This document shows positions 1-6,329 of a DNA stretch of 36,612 nucleotides, in pieces (the first letter of the stretch is position 1; each line of letters starts with the position of its first letter). The notes under the pieces are model-generated. The model saw nothing but the letters and a program-made list of their open reading frames with translations. It was not told where the DNA came from and made no database searches. The DNA is from Oscillospiraceae bacterium. GTDB taxonomy: Bacteria; Bacillota; Clostridia; Oscillospirales; CAG-382. A program made the translations under genes and the position numbers. The stretch lies in contig SVSD01000015.1 in the NCBI GenBank assembly GCA_015064485.1, positions 1-36,612 on the forward strand, written 5' to 3'.

Positions 1-31
1 CGTGGGAAATGAAATTTTATAAATTCTCTAA

Positions 32-136
32 ACCCCTGTATTTACGGGCAAAATCGGCAATTCTCAATCAGATATTCGTGACGAAGCTCGTCACGGCAAG
101 GGCCTTGAAGGACTTTTAAAGAGATACTTCAAATAA
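32..136 (+). pseudogene. C-terminal fragment resembling rubrerythrin
   Basis: The reading frame ending at the TAA at 134-136 encodes a tail containing DIRDEARHGKGLEGLL followed by KRYFK. This matches the conserved C-terminal helix of the rubrerythrin diiron domain, where the EARH residues contribute to the metal site. The same frame is closed by a TAA at 29-31, and residues 32-70 do not look like rubrerythrin. It is therefore either the remnant of a decayed gene or a junction produced at a contig edge. Rubrerythrin beside ferritin is a common oxidative-stress and iron pairing in anaerobes, which supports the identification of the tail. The gene cannot be completed inside the window. Confidence 0.5.
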
Positions 137-140
137 TAAA

Positions 141-176
141 TTTTCAGGCGGCCTTATCGGGTCGCATGTCTGAAAA
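141..176 (+). other. Leader hairpin directly before the ferritin ribosome site
   Basis: TTTTCAG at 141-147 pairs with CTGAAAA at 170-176, with a short inner GCG/CGC pairing. The right arm abuts the GGGAGG ribosome site at 177-182. There is no T-tract, so it is not a typical terminator. It may be an intercistronic stem or influence ferritin translation; the second role is speculative. Confidence 0.35.
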
Positions 177-190
177 GGGAGGATATAAAT

Positions 191-706
191 ATGTTAAACT
201 CAAAAGTTACACAGCTTCTTAATGAGCAGATAACAAAGGAACTTTATTCCGCATACCTTTATCTTGATTTTTCGATTTTTTATGAAGCACAAGGACTTGA
301 CGGCTTTGCGAACTGGTATATGATCCAGGCACAGGAAGAAAGAGATCACGCAATGCTCTTTTTGAAGTATTTGCAGATGTGCGGCGAAAAGGTAACACTC
401 GGTGCAATCGACAAGCCCGACAAGGAGCTTAAAGCGCTTATGGATCCTTTGAAGGCGGGTCTTGAGCACGAGCAGTATGTTACAAGCCTTATAAATGATA
501 TCTATGGTGCGGCATACGAAGTTAAGGACTTCAGAACAATGCAGTTCTTAGACTGGTTTGTAAAGGAACAGCTTGAGGAAGAAAAGAATGCCGATGATAT
601 GATTAAGAAAATGGAACTTTTCGGCAATGATTCAAAGGGCCTTTATTCTCTTGATTCGGAATACGCTGCAAGAATCTATAATCCTCCGTCACTTGTTCTT
701 GACTGA
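191..706 (+). CDS. ftnA: Bacterial non-haem ferritin
   Basis: This 171-residue protein is a ferritin, a cytosolic 24-subunit cage that oxidises Fe(II) and stores it as ferric mineral. The length is typical of the bacterial FtnA type. The ferroxidase residues are visible: E17, the E50-x2-H53 pair in QEERDHA, E94, Q127 and E130. The four-helix bundle is followed by the usual short fifth helix and tail. The haem-ligand methionine context of bacterioferritin is not evident. The start is set by a GGGAGG ribosome site 8 bases upstream (177-182). No promoter could be recognised between the rubrerythrin-like scrap and this gene, so it may be read from upstream. A bidirectional terminator follows. Confidence 0.93.
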   Translation: MLNSKVTQLLNEQITKELYSAYLYLDFSIFYEAQGLDGFANWYMIQAQEERDHAMLFLKYLQMCGEKVTLGAIDKPDKELKALMDPLKAGLEHEQYVTSLINDIYGAAYEVKDFRTMQFLDWFVKEQLEEEKNADDMIKKMELFGNDSKGLYSLDSEYAARIYNPPSLVLD

Positions 707-714
707 TTTGAAAT

Positions 715-746
715 AAAGGGTTGAGCGAAAGCTCAACCCTTTATAT
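715..746. terminator. Bidirectional terminator between ferritin and the convergent membrane-protein gene
   Basis: AAAGGGTTGAGC (715-726), a GAAA tetraloop, and the exact complement at 731-742 form a 12-bp stem. T-rich sequence follows on the plus strand and A-rich sequence precedes it, so it can serve ftnA and the convergent gene at 751-1542. Confidence 0.85.
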
Positions 747-750
747 ATTT

Positions 751-1542
751 TTATTTCTTCTTTTTCATCTGCTTTTTGATTTTTGCAAGTGTGATTGTAG
801 GGCAGAGTTTATCTTTACACTCCGAGCATTTTAAAGAACAATTTGTTTTTTCCCAGAATCTTTCGGGGTGAAGAAGAAGCGAAAGCTCCCATTCGATAAA
901 TACTATAGTGGCTACAACGATAAGAGAGGCTGAATAAAAGCCTTTTATAAAAAGCATAGGCGTATACATCATTAAATGATCCCAATTGAAAATACGGCAT
1001 GTGGTACAGCAGCGGGTGCGCATTATCAATCGGAAAGGACACCATATTACAACGCATACAAGATCAAATATGTAAAACAGAGCGCTTATCATAAACATTT
1101 CCGCTTCGTTTACTATGTTTTTGCTGTGTAAAACTCCGATTACAGAAATAAGAACTACCCAGATTGCAAAAATTATTGCCGCTGAAACATTCGCATTTTT
1201 GAAATACAATCTCATTGCGGCTTTTTCATAAGGCACACTGCTTTTTTTGAAATGCTTTTTGAAAAGCTTTAACGAGCCGATAGAAACCGAGGCTTTTGAT
1301 GGCACTATCTGTACGATCATATCAATAATCCATACGATCCATAAAATATGTAAGAACGAGAATTCTTTGAAGAAATTCATTCCGTTCAAAACATCAAACT
1401 GTTCCGGATTTTTGATATACAGGAAAAGAAAGAAAGCAAACACAAAGCATCTTAAAACAAGGCGTGTGATATACAGCTTTTTTAGTTTTGATATGGTACG
1501 CTTTGCGGTGTTTTTCACATTTTGCAACGATTCTTTTATCAT
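751..1542 (-). CDS. Polytopic membrane protein with two cysteine clusters, function unknown
   Basis: I do not recognise a named family. The 263-residue protein has about five hydrophobic segments, near residues 24-43, 62-82, 117-138, 148-168 and 203-224, and a lysine-rich C-terminus. Two cysteine groups stand out. One is C168 with C178, C179 and C182 in a loop containing CCTTC. The other is a tail with C235, C239, C242 and C247. Such spacing suggests metal, Fe-S or disulfide chemistry near the membrane, but this is inference. It lies convergent to ferritin and has its own upstream space, so it is probably monocistronic. An AAAGG ribosome site lies about 13 bases before the ATG, slightly far. 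No clear promoter was found. Confidence 0.7.
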   Translation of the reverse strand: MIKESLQNVKNTAKRTISKLKKLYITRLVLRCFVFAFFLFLYIKNPEQFDVLNGMNFFKEFSFLHILWIVWIIDMIVQIVPSKASVSIGSLKLFKKHFKKSSVPYEKAAMRLYFKNANVSAAIIFAIWVVLISVIGVLHSKNIVNEAEMFMISALFYIFDLVCVVIWCPFRLIMRTRCCTTCRIFNWDHLMMYTPMLFIKGFYSASLIVVATIVFIEWELSLLLHPERFWEKTNCSLKCSECKDKLCPTITLAKIKKQMKKKK

Positions 1543-1654
1543 AAATTCGAGTTAACCTTTCAAAAATATGTCGAAATAAGTATATCATCAAAATATAAAC
1601 AGAAAACAAACAAATAAAAGAAATTTGAAAAAACTTGCAATATTTTTTACAATA

Positions 1655-1686
1655 AAAAATCCCGAAGCTTATGCATCGGGATTTTT
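1655..1686 (-). terminator. Terminator of the TRAP-TAXI operon
   Basis: AAAAATCCCGA at 1655-1665 and TCGGGATTTTT at 1676-1686 form an 11-bp stem with a 10-base loop. Read on the minus strand it ends in a T-tract, three bases past the TRAP permease stop. Confidence 0.88.
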
Positions 1687-1689
1687 GTC

Positions 1690-3816
1690 TTAGTAATTTA
1701 GTTTTTTATCTTTCTTTGCAAGGAATACATTTAAAACTGTAATTGCAGCAACGATAACAAATCCGATAGCATCTGTTATATGTCCGGGATAGATCATAAG
1801 AAGACCGCCCACGATAAGCGGGAAGACTTCAAAAGCTCTGAGCTTTCTGAACATATAGCCTTCAAGCGCCGCAGAAAGAGCAAAGATACCGACGACAGAA
1901 GTTATTATAATAAGAATAACTTCGATTGCTGTTGCATCAATAAAGAGCATCTTCGGATTGAAAGCGAAAATGTAGGGGATGATAAATGCTGTAATTGCAA
2001 GTCTTGTAGCGGTTATACCTGTCTTTAAGGGATTGGAATTTGCAATAGCACTGCCCGCATATGCCGCAAGAGCCACAGGAGGAGTTATATCTGCAACGAT
2101 TCCAAAGTAGAATACAAACATATGCGCCGCAAGAATCGGAAGTCCCATTTCTGTAAGGATTGGAGCTGTGATTGTTGCCATAATAAGATAGTTTGCGGTA
2201 GTAGGAACGCCCATACCGAGAACGATACAAGTAAGCATCGTAAGGAAAAGAGCAAGGAACATATTATTTTCGGCGATCGGAACGATAACGCTGATAAGAG
2301 TAGAACCAAGGCTTGTCATAGTAACAACGCCGGCAACGATACCTGCAAGCCCGCAGGCAAGAGAAACGCCCATTGTGTTCTTCATACCGGTCTCAAGTGC
2401 GTCAAGCGAAACTTTTCCGGATTCTCTTGTGTGCTTCTGGCAGAAAGCGATGATAAGATAAGAAAATGCAGAAATGAGAGATGCATTCTCAAGCTTGATT
2501 CCAAAAGCGAAATAGCAAAGAATAAAGCAAATGAAAGGTACGCTCATAAGAGCGAGGGAAACGGTATTGTTTAAAGCTGTTTTTTCCTTGACAGATTCAT
2601 CTTTTTTGACAATTGCTGTTATGTATTTTACAATATCTGTTACAAGCATAATTGTAATAGTTGTAACTATACCCATACAAGCGGACATTGCGGGAGTTTT
2701 ACCTGCCGACATCATAGAAACAAGAACAATGATCGGAAGGAATAAATAACCCTTTGTAAGAAGAAGCTTGAAGAAATTGGGAATTGCATCTTTGGGAAGA
2801 CCTTTAAGGCCAAGCTTCTTTGCTTCGAAATGGATCATCATAAAGATGCCGGTAAAGTAAAGAACAGCGGGAAGAATTGCGGCGATTGCGATTGTTGCGT
2901 AAGAAATACCTGTGATTTCAGACATAAGAAAGGCCGCAGCACCCATAATGGGAGGCATGATCTGACCGCCGGTGGATGCCGCTGCTTCAACAGCTGCTGC
3001 AAATTCGCTCTTGTAGCCCACGCTTTTCATAACGGGAATAGTAACGCTTCCGCTTCCAACGGTGTTGGCAACAGAGCTTCCGGAATACATTCCCTCAAGA
3101 GCAGAGGAAATGACCGCAACCTTTGCGGGTCCGCCCGAAGCATAACCGGCAATAGAGTTTGCAAGGTCTACAAAGAAAGAGCCGATACCGGTCTTTTCAA
3201 GAAATGCACCAAGAATAATAAAGAATACGATAAATGTGGAACATACATTAAGAGGAGTTCCGGGGATACCGTTTGTTGTATAGAAAAGATTATAAAGTAT
3301 CGAGGAAAGTGATTTGCCGTAAATAAAAGCATATGCGATAAAGCCGCCTGCGACAAAAAGAATAGGAAGACCTACTGCTCGTCTGCAAAGTTCAAACAAA
3401 CATAAAATACCGATACACGCCATAATTTTATCTAACTGATTTATGGCAACTGCTCTGTTTGTTATGGTTTCGAAGTTTGCTGCATAATAGAAATAGGGGG
3501 CAGAACCTACTATAGCGAGAACAAAATCATACCAGGGAATAAAATTCTTTTTCTTTGTCTGCTTTTTGTAAAGAGGGAAGATAAGAAATCCCAAAAACAT
3601 AATGATTCCGAGAAACGCCGACATCCTTGCCTGTTCGGGAAGAGTAATAAATCTTGTTGAAAAAGTTAAAAGCGCAAATGCAATAAATGCAAATTTCATT
3701 ATTTTTCCGGGTATACCCTTGAATTGACGGGTGTTAGACTCCCTGTCAAATTCCGCCATAAGTTCATCGGCGGATTTTACTTTTTTAGTGTTATGTGTTT
3801 TAGTTATATCCGACAC
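1690..3816 (-). CDS. TRAP transporter permease, fused 4TM/12TM (TAXI type)
   Basis: This 708-residue integral membrane protein carries both TRAP membrane domains in one chain: a DctQ-like N-terminal part (about residues 45-160) and a DctM-like large domain (about 180-620). The DctM segment shows the small-residue loops ALEGMYSGSSVANTVGSGS and TGGQIMPPIMGAAAF that are characteristic of TAXI-associated TRAP permeases. It uses the Na+ or H+ gradient to import the substrate delivered by the binding protein encoded at 4342-5424. Order in the operon is binding protein, DUF1850 lipoprotein, permease. The ATG at 3816 is preceded by a GGAGG-type site (revcomp of cctcc near 3826). Substrate is unknown; organic acids or amino acids such as glutamate are known for relatives. 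Confidence 0.92.
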   Translation of the reverse strand: MSDITKTHNTKKVKSADELMAEFDRESNTRQFKGIPGKIMKFAFIAFALLTFSTRFITLPEQARMSAFLGIIMFLGFLIFPLYKKQTKKKNFIPWYDFVLAIVGSAPYFYYAANFETITNRAVAINQLDKIMACIGILCLFELCRRAVGLPILFVAGGFIAYAFIYGKSLSSILYNLFYTTNGIPGTPLNVCSTFIVFFIILGAFLEKTGIGSFFVDLANSIAGYASGGPAKVAVISSALEGMYSGSSVANTVGSGSVTIPVMKSVGYKSEFAAAVEAAASTGGQIMPPIMGAAAFLMSEITGISYATIAIAAILPAVLYFTGIFMMIHFEAKKLGLKGLPKDAIPNFFKLLLTKGYLFLPIIVLVSMMSAGKTPAMSACMGIVTTITIMLVTDIVKYITAIVKKDESVKEKTALNNTVSLALMSVPFICFILCYFAFGIKLENASLISAFSYLIIAFCQKHTRESGKVSLDALETGMKNTMGVSLACGLAGIVAGVVTMTSLGSTLISVIVPIAENNMFLALFLTMLTCIVLGMGVPTTANYLIMATITAPILTEMGLPILAAHMFVFYFGIVADITPPVALAAYAGSAIANSNPLKTGITATRLAITAFIIPYIFAFNPKMLFIDATAIEVILIIITSVVGIFALSAALEGYMFRKLRAFEVFPLIVGGLLMIYPGHITDAIGFVIVAAITVLNVFLAKKDKKLNY

Positions 3817-3850
3817 TCTTAAACCTCCTTGTAAAAATTCGGAAATAAAG

Positions 3851-3873
3851 CTTTGCTGATAAGATCAGCGAAG
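3851..3873 (-). other. Intercistronic hairpin between DUF1850 gene and TRAP permease
   Basis: On the minus strand CTTCGCTGAT, a three-base loop and ATCAGCAAAG form a 10-bp stem with one mismatch. It overlaps the TGA of the DUF1850 gene and has only a weak T-run after it. It may attenuate or stabilise the mRNA, giving less permease than binding protein. Confidence 0.5.
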
Positions 3874-4338
3874 TTTGAAAGCTATGTGGGCATTTTTGCC
3901 GCAAAGCTCTGTTAAACTTATACATTCCCCTTCAATACAAAGGATATGATCGGAAACGGTTCCGACAATGTATTTCACTTCGGGAAAAATTATATCAAAT
4001 CCCGATACCACCATATTTCCGTCATCATCATATTCAAGAGTTTGTCCGTCTTCTATTTCTGTCTGGACTCCCGCACCGAAAGAAGAATATATTGTGCGGT
4101 CGGCGACGATATTCTCGTTTTCAATTTTGAAAACATCAATAACCGGACTTTGATTTACGGAATGTATAAATTCAACAGAAAACTCCGTTCCTTCCGAAAC
4201 GGAAAATGTTTTGTAAGTGGCGTAAGTTTCAGTGTCGTAAATGATAAGTGTATCTTTTGAGTTATTACAAGACACTAAAAAAAACGCCACAGCCGTAACC
4301 GCAAAGGCAATTACGGCTGTGATGAATCGTTTCAACAT
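3865..4338 (-). CDS. DUF1850 lipoprotein of the TRAP-TAXI operon
   Basis: This 157-residue protein has a lipoprotein signal peptide (about residues 1-24, lipobox LVSC with C24) and then a DUF1850 domain. The domain is recognised from FIHSVNQSPVIDVF and the SFGAG motif around residue 87. DUF1850 genes typically sit between TAXI binding proteins and fused TRAP permeases, exactly as here. Its molecular role is not established; an accessory to the transporter on the outer face of the membrane is inferred. The ATG lies 3 bases past the stop of the binding-protein gene and has no strong ribosome site of its own, so translational coupling is likely. Confidence 0.82.
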   Translation of the reverse strand: MLKRFITAVIAFAVTAVAFFLVSCNNSKDTLIIYDTETYATYKTFSVSEGTEFSVEFIHSVNQSPVIDVFKIENENIVADRTIYSSFGAGVQTEIEDGQTLEYDDDGNMVVSGFDIIFPEVKYIVGTVSDHILCIEGECISLTELCGKNAHIAFKLR

Positions 4339-4341
4339 TGA

Positions 4342-5424
4342 TTATTCAGCGATTTCAGCTTCAGCTTCATCTTCTGCTTCTGCTTCAGTTTCAACTTCTG
4401 CTTCAACTTCTGCTTCAACTTCTGCTTCAACTTCTGCTTCAACTTCTGCTTCAACTTCTGCTTCTGCACCCATTACGCCGATTTCAGTAAAGTACTTGAT
4501 AGCGCCTGAGTGGAAGGGAACTGTATCGACGCCTTCGATTGCCTTGGCTGCATCGAGTTCTGTGCCCTTAACATGAGCTGCAGCGATCTTTTCCTTGTTG
4601 TCGAAGATTGCCTTTGTGATGTTGTAAACTGTTTCTTCGTCGAGATCTTTATCAACGATGTATGTAGCCATAACTGCAACAGTCTGAACATCTTCTTCAA
4701 CACCTGCATATGTGTTTGCAGGAATTATCTGCTTTGTATAGAAGCCATACTTTTCTGTGAGCTTTTCAAATTCAGCATCGTCAACAGAAAGTACATTAAT
4801 AGCTGTACCCATAGCAAGGTCAGTGATTGCTGTTGTGGGGATACCTGCAACGCAGAAGAATGCATCGATCTTTTCGTCCTTAAGAGCGTCTGCGGAAGGA
4901 CCGAAACCGAGGTTCTGCTTTACGATGTCATTGTTCATATCAATGCCGTATGCTTCGAGAATCTGCTTTGCGTTAAATTCAACACCGCTACCTGCGTCGC
5001 CGACAGAAACTCTCTTGCCGGCAAGATCAGCTACGGATGTGATGCCGCTTGCTTTAGATGCTACGATCTGGCAGAGTTCGGGATAAAGAGTACCGATTGC
5101 TGCGAAATCCTGAGTCTGCTGACCTTCGAAAAGGTCTGTTCCGGTATATGCGTAGTACATAACATCGTTCTGAACTACAGCCATATCAGCTTCGCCTGTC
5201 TGGATAAGCTGAATATTAGCCTTGGAAGCACCTGTGGACTGAACATCAAAAGTAAGTCCTGTGCTTTCCTGAAGAATGGGACCCATTGCCATACCGTAAG
5301 CATAGTATGTACCTGTGTTGCCGCCTGTTGCGACTGTGATCTTGTTTGTGTCAGCTGCACAGGAAACGAGAGCTACTGTTGCAAGCATAACAAGAGCAAG
5401 TAAAAGAGCAATTCTTTTCTTCAT
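4342..5424 (-). CDS. TAXI-family TRAP solute-binding lipoprotein with acidic repeat tail
   Basis: This 360-residue protein is the extracytoplasmic receptor of the TRAP-TAXI system. The mature domain begins with the TAXI hallmark TVATGGNTGTYYAYG and contains SVGDAGSGVEFNAKQIL. A lipoprotein signal peptide ends in LVSC with C22. The start at 5424 was chosen over an upstream in-frame start at 5469 because GGAGG (5431-5435) lies 6 bases before it and the signal peptide begins there. After the folded domain comes an unusual tail of about 40 residues made almost only of Glu, Ala and Val, encoded by the 12-bp repeats. Such a tail is not part of the TAXI family. A consensus promoter lies upstream. 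Substrate is unknown. Confidence 0.93.
   Translation of the reverse strand: MKKRIALLLALVMLATVALVSCAADTNKITVATGGNTGTYYAYGMAMGPILQESTGLTFDVQSTGASKANIQLIQTGEADMAVVQNDVMYYAYTGTDLFEGQQTQDFAAIGTLYPELCQIVASKASGITSVADLAGKRVSVGDAGSGVEFNAKQILEAYGIDMNNDIVKQNLGFGPSADALKDEKIDAFFCVAGIPTTAITDLAMGTAINVLSVDDAEFEKLTEKYGFYTKQIIPANTYAGVEEDVQTVAVMATYIVDKDLDEETVYNITKAIFDNKEKIAAAHVKGTELDAAKAIEGVDTVPFHSGAIKYFTEIGVMGAEAEVEAEVEAEVEAEVEAEVEAEVETEAEAEDEAEAEIAE
4391..4462. repeat. Six perfect copies of a 12-bp tandem repeat inside the TAXI binding-protein gene
   Basis: TCAACTTCTGCT is repeated six times without a mismatch (plus strand). Degenerate copies flank it on both sides. On the coding strand each unit encodes a four-residue Ala-Glu-Val-Glu step, so copy-number change would lengthen or shorten the protein tail without shifting frame. 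Confidence 0.97.
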
Positions 5425-5448
5425 AATTTTCCTCCGAAAATAAATATT

Positions 5449-5477
5449 ATGAATTTTCAATTCAAACAAAAATTCAT
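5449..5477. promoter_or_regulatory. Inverted repeat in the TAXI operon leader
   Basis: ATGAATTTT (5449-5457) and AAAATTCAT (5469-5477) are exact inverse complements separated by 11 bases. The element covers the predicted transcription start and early leader of the operon, so it could be an operator or a leader stem. No family can be assigned. Confidence 0.5.
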
Positions 5478-5481
5478 ATCC

Positions 5482-5510
5482 ATTATACCCGAAAATTGGT
5501 TAAAAGTCAA
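5482..5510 (-). promoter_or_regulatory. Predicted sigma-A promoter of the TRAP-TAXI operon
   Basis: Minus strand: -35 TTGACT (complement of 5505-5510), 17-base spacer, -10 TATAAT (complement of 5482-5487). The predicted start is near 5475, about 50 bases before the binding-protein ATG. Confidence 0.8.
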
Positions 5511-5577
5511 TAGCAAAAGCAAATTTTGACGAATAAGGGACTTGTTGCAAAGTCAATGGAAAAGAAAACACAAACTG

Positions 5578-6156
5578 TTAATCTGTACTTATTTCTGAAA
5601 ATGTACGCACAGCTTCGAGATAGTATGATGTGATCTTTTCAGGAGTTTCAGCCATCTTGCCGCCTATCCACCAGGAGACTGTTTCGACAAATGCAGACGA
5701 CAGGTGATTTATGATAAAATCTTCGGGAAGATTTAATGAGTTTGCTATTTTTTTGATGTCATACTGCGTTACAATAAGCTTTTTGAGATTGCTTTTGAAA
5801 TATTTCAAAGGGATCTCGTTGTTTTCGGATGAAAGAAGCTGCAGGATGTTTCTGTCATTTTCGCTTAAATGATGGAAAAGATGCACAAAAACCTCGTTTG
5901 ATTTGCATTTGCAGTCGAAATGATAGTTACCTTTTCCAAAACCTAAGGCACTTTCAATTATATGATCAAAAAGCTCTTCACATAGCTCTTTGAGTAAAAA
6001 ATCTTTTGTTTCAAAGTGAGCGTAAAAGGTGGTTCTTCCTACATCTGCAAGTTCTATTATTTCGCTTACAGATATGCTGTTATAATTCTTTTTTGATAGC
6101 AGTTGTGTGAAAGCTTTGAATATTGCATCGCGGCTTTTTCTTTGTCTTCTGTCCAT
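5578..6156 (-). CDS. TetR-family transcriptional regulator
   Basis: This 192-residue protein has an N-terminal TetR helix-turn-helix (about residues 10-55) with the typical ISVSEIIELADVGRTTFYAHF segment, followed by an all-helical ligand-binding and dimerisation domain that I cannot assign to a ligand. The start at 6156 is preferred over 6171, because the upstream ATG overlaps the GGAGG ribosome site serving the inner ATG. It is divergent from the P-type metal ATPase at 6330. With a 25-bp imperfect palindrome in the shared intergenic region, the simplest reading is that it represses the ATPase gene and perhaps itself. Metal-responsive TetR proteins are uncommon, so the inducer is open. Confidence 0.88.
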   Translation of the reverse strand: MDRRQRKSRDAIFKAFTQLLSKKNYNSISVSEIIELADVGRTTFYAHFETKDFLLKELCEELFDHIIESALGFGKGNYHFDCKCKSNEVFVHLFHHLSENDRNILQLLSSENNEIPLKYFKSNLKKLIVTQYDIKKIANSLNLPEDFIINHLSSAFVETVSWWIGGKMAETPEKITSYYLEAVRTFSEISTD

Positions 6157-6182
6157 TTTTCCTCCGAACAAATTGCATAAAA

Positions 6183-6192
6183 TGTTTCGTAT
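6183..6192 (+). promoter_or_regulatory. Additional TetR half-site-like sequence
   Basis: TGTTTCGTAT here resembles the half-sites of the palindrome at 6254-6278 (TGTTTTGTAT and, inverted, TGTTCCGTAT). It lies close to the TetR gene start and could mediate autoregulation. Confidence 0.3.
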
Positions 6193-6216
6193 AATACAAT
6201 CCGTTTATTTTGATTA

Positions 6217-6246
6217 TTGTATTTTGACACTTCGGTAACATATAAT
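6217..6246 (+). promoter_or_regulatory. Predicted promoter of the metal ATPase gene
   Basis: TTGTAT (6217-6222), an 18-base spacer and TATAAT (6241-6246). A TTGACA at 6224-6229 is too close to this -10 to act with it. The predicted start lies at the left edge of the candidate operator. Confidence 0.5.
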
Positions 6247-6253
6247 AGTAATA

Positions 6254-6278
6254 GATACGGAACATATTGTTTTGTATC
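6254..6278. promoter_or_regulatory. Candidate TetR-family operator
   Basis: GATACGGAACA, a TAT centre and TGTTTTGTATC form a 25-bp palindrome matching at 9 of 11 positions per arm. It begins at the predicted transcription start of the ATPase gene, a position suited to repression by the divergent TetR protein. Confidence 0.55.
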
Positions 6279-6329
6279 ATATATATTATAAAAATAATTT
6301 TTGTTGTTGTCAACAAACGGAGGATTAAT

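Noticed and set aside
4391-4462. Tandem repeats as a possible CRISPR or intergenic satellite
   Set aside because: There are no spacers, the unit is 12 bases, and the array is fully in frame within the TAXI binding-protein gene.
4510-5403. Long cysteine-rich open frame on the plus strand
   Set aside because: It is the antisense of the TAXI gene, with no ribosome site and composition that mirrors the real gene.
6224-6246. TTGACA at 6224 paired with TATAAT at 6241 as a promoter
   Set aside because: The spacer is only 11 bases, far outside the functional range.
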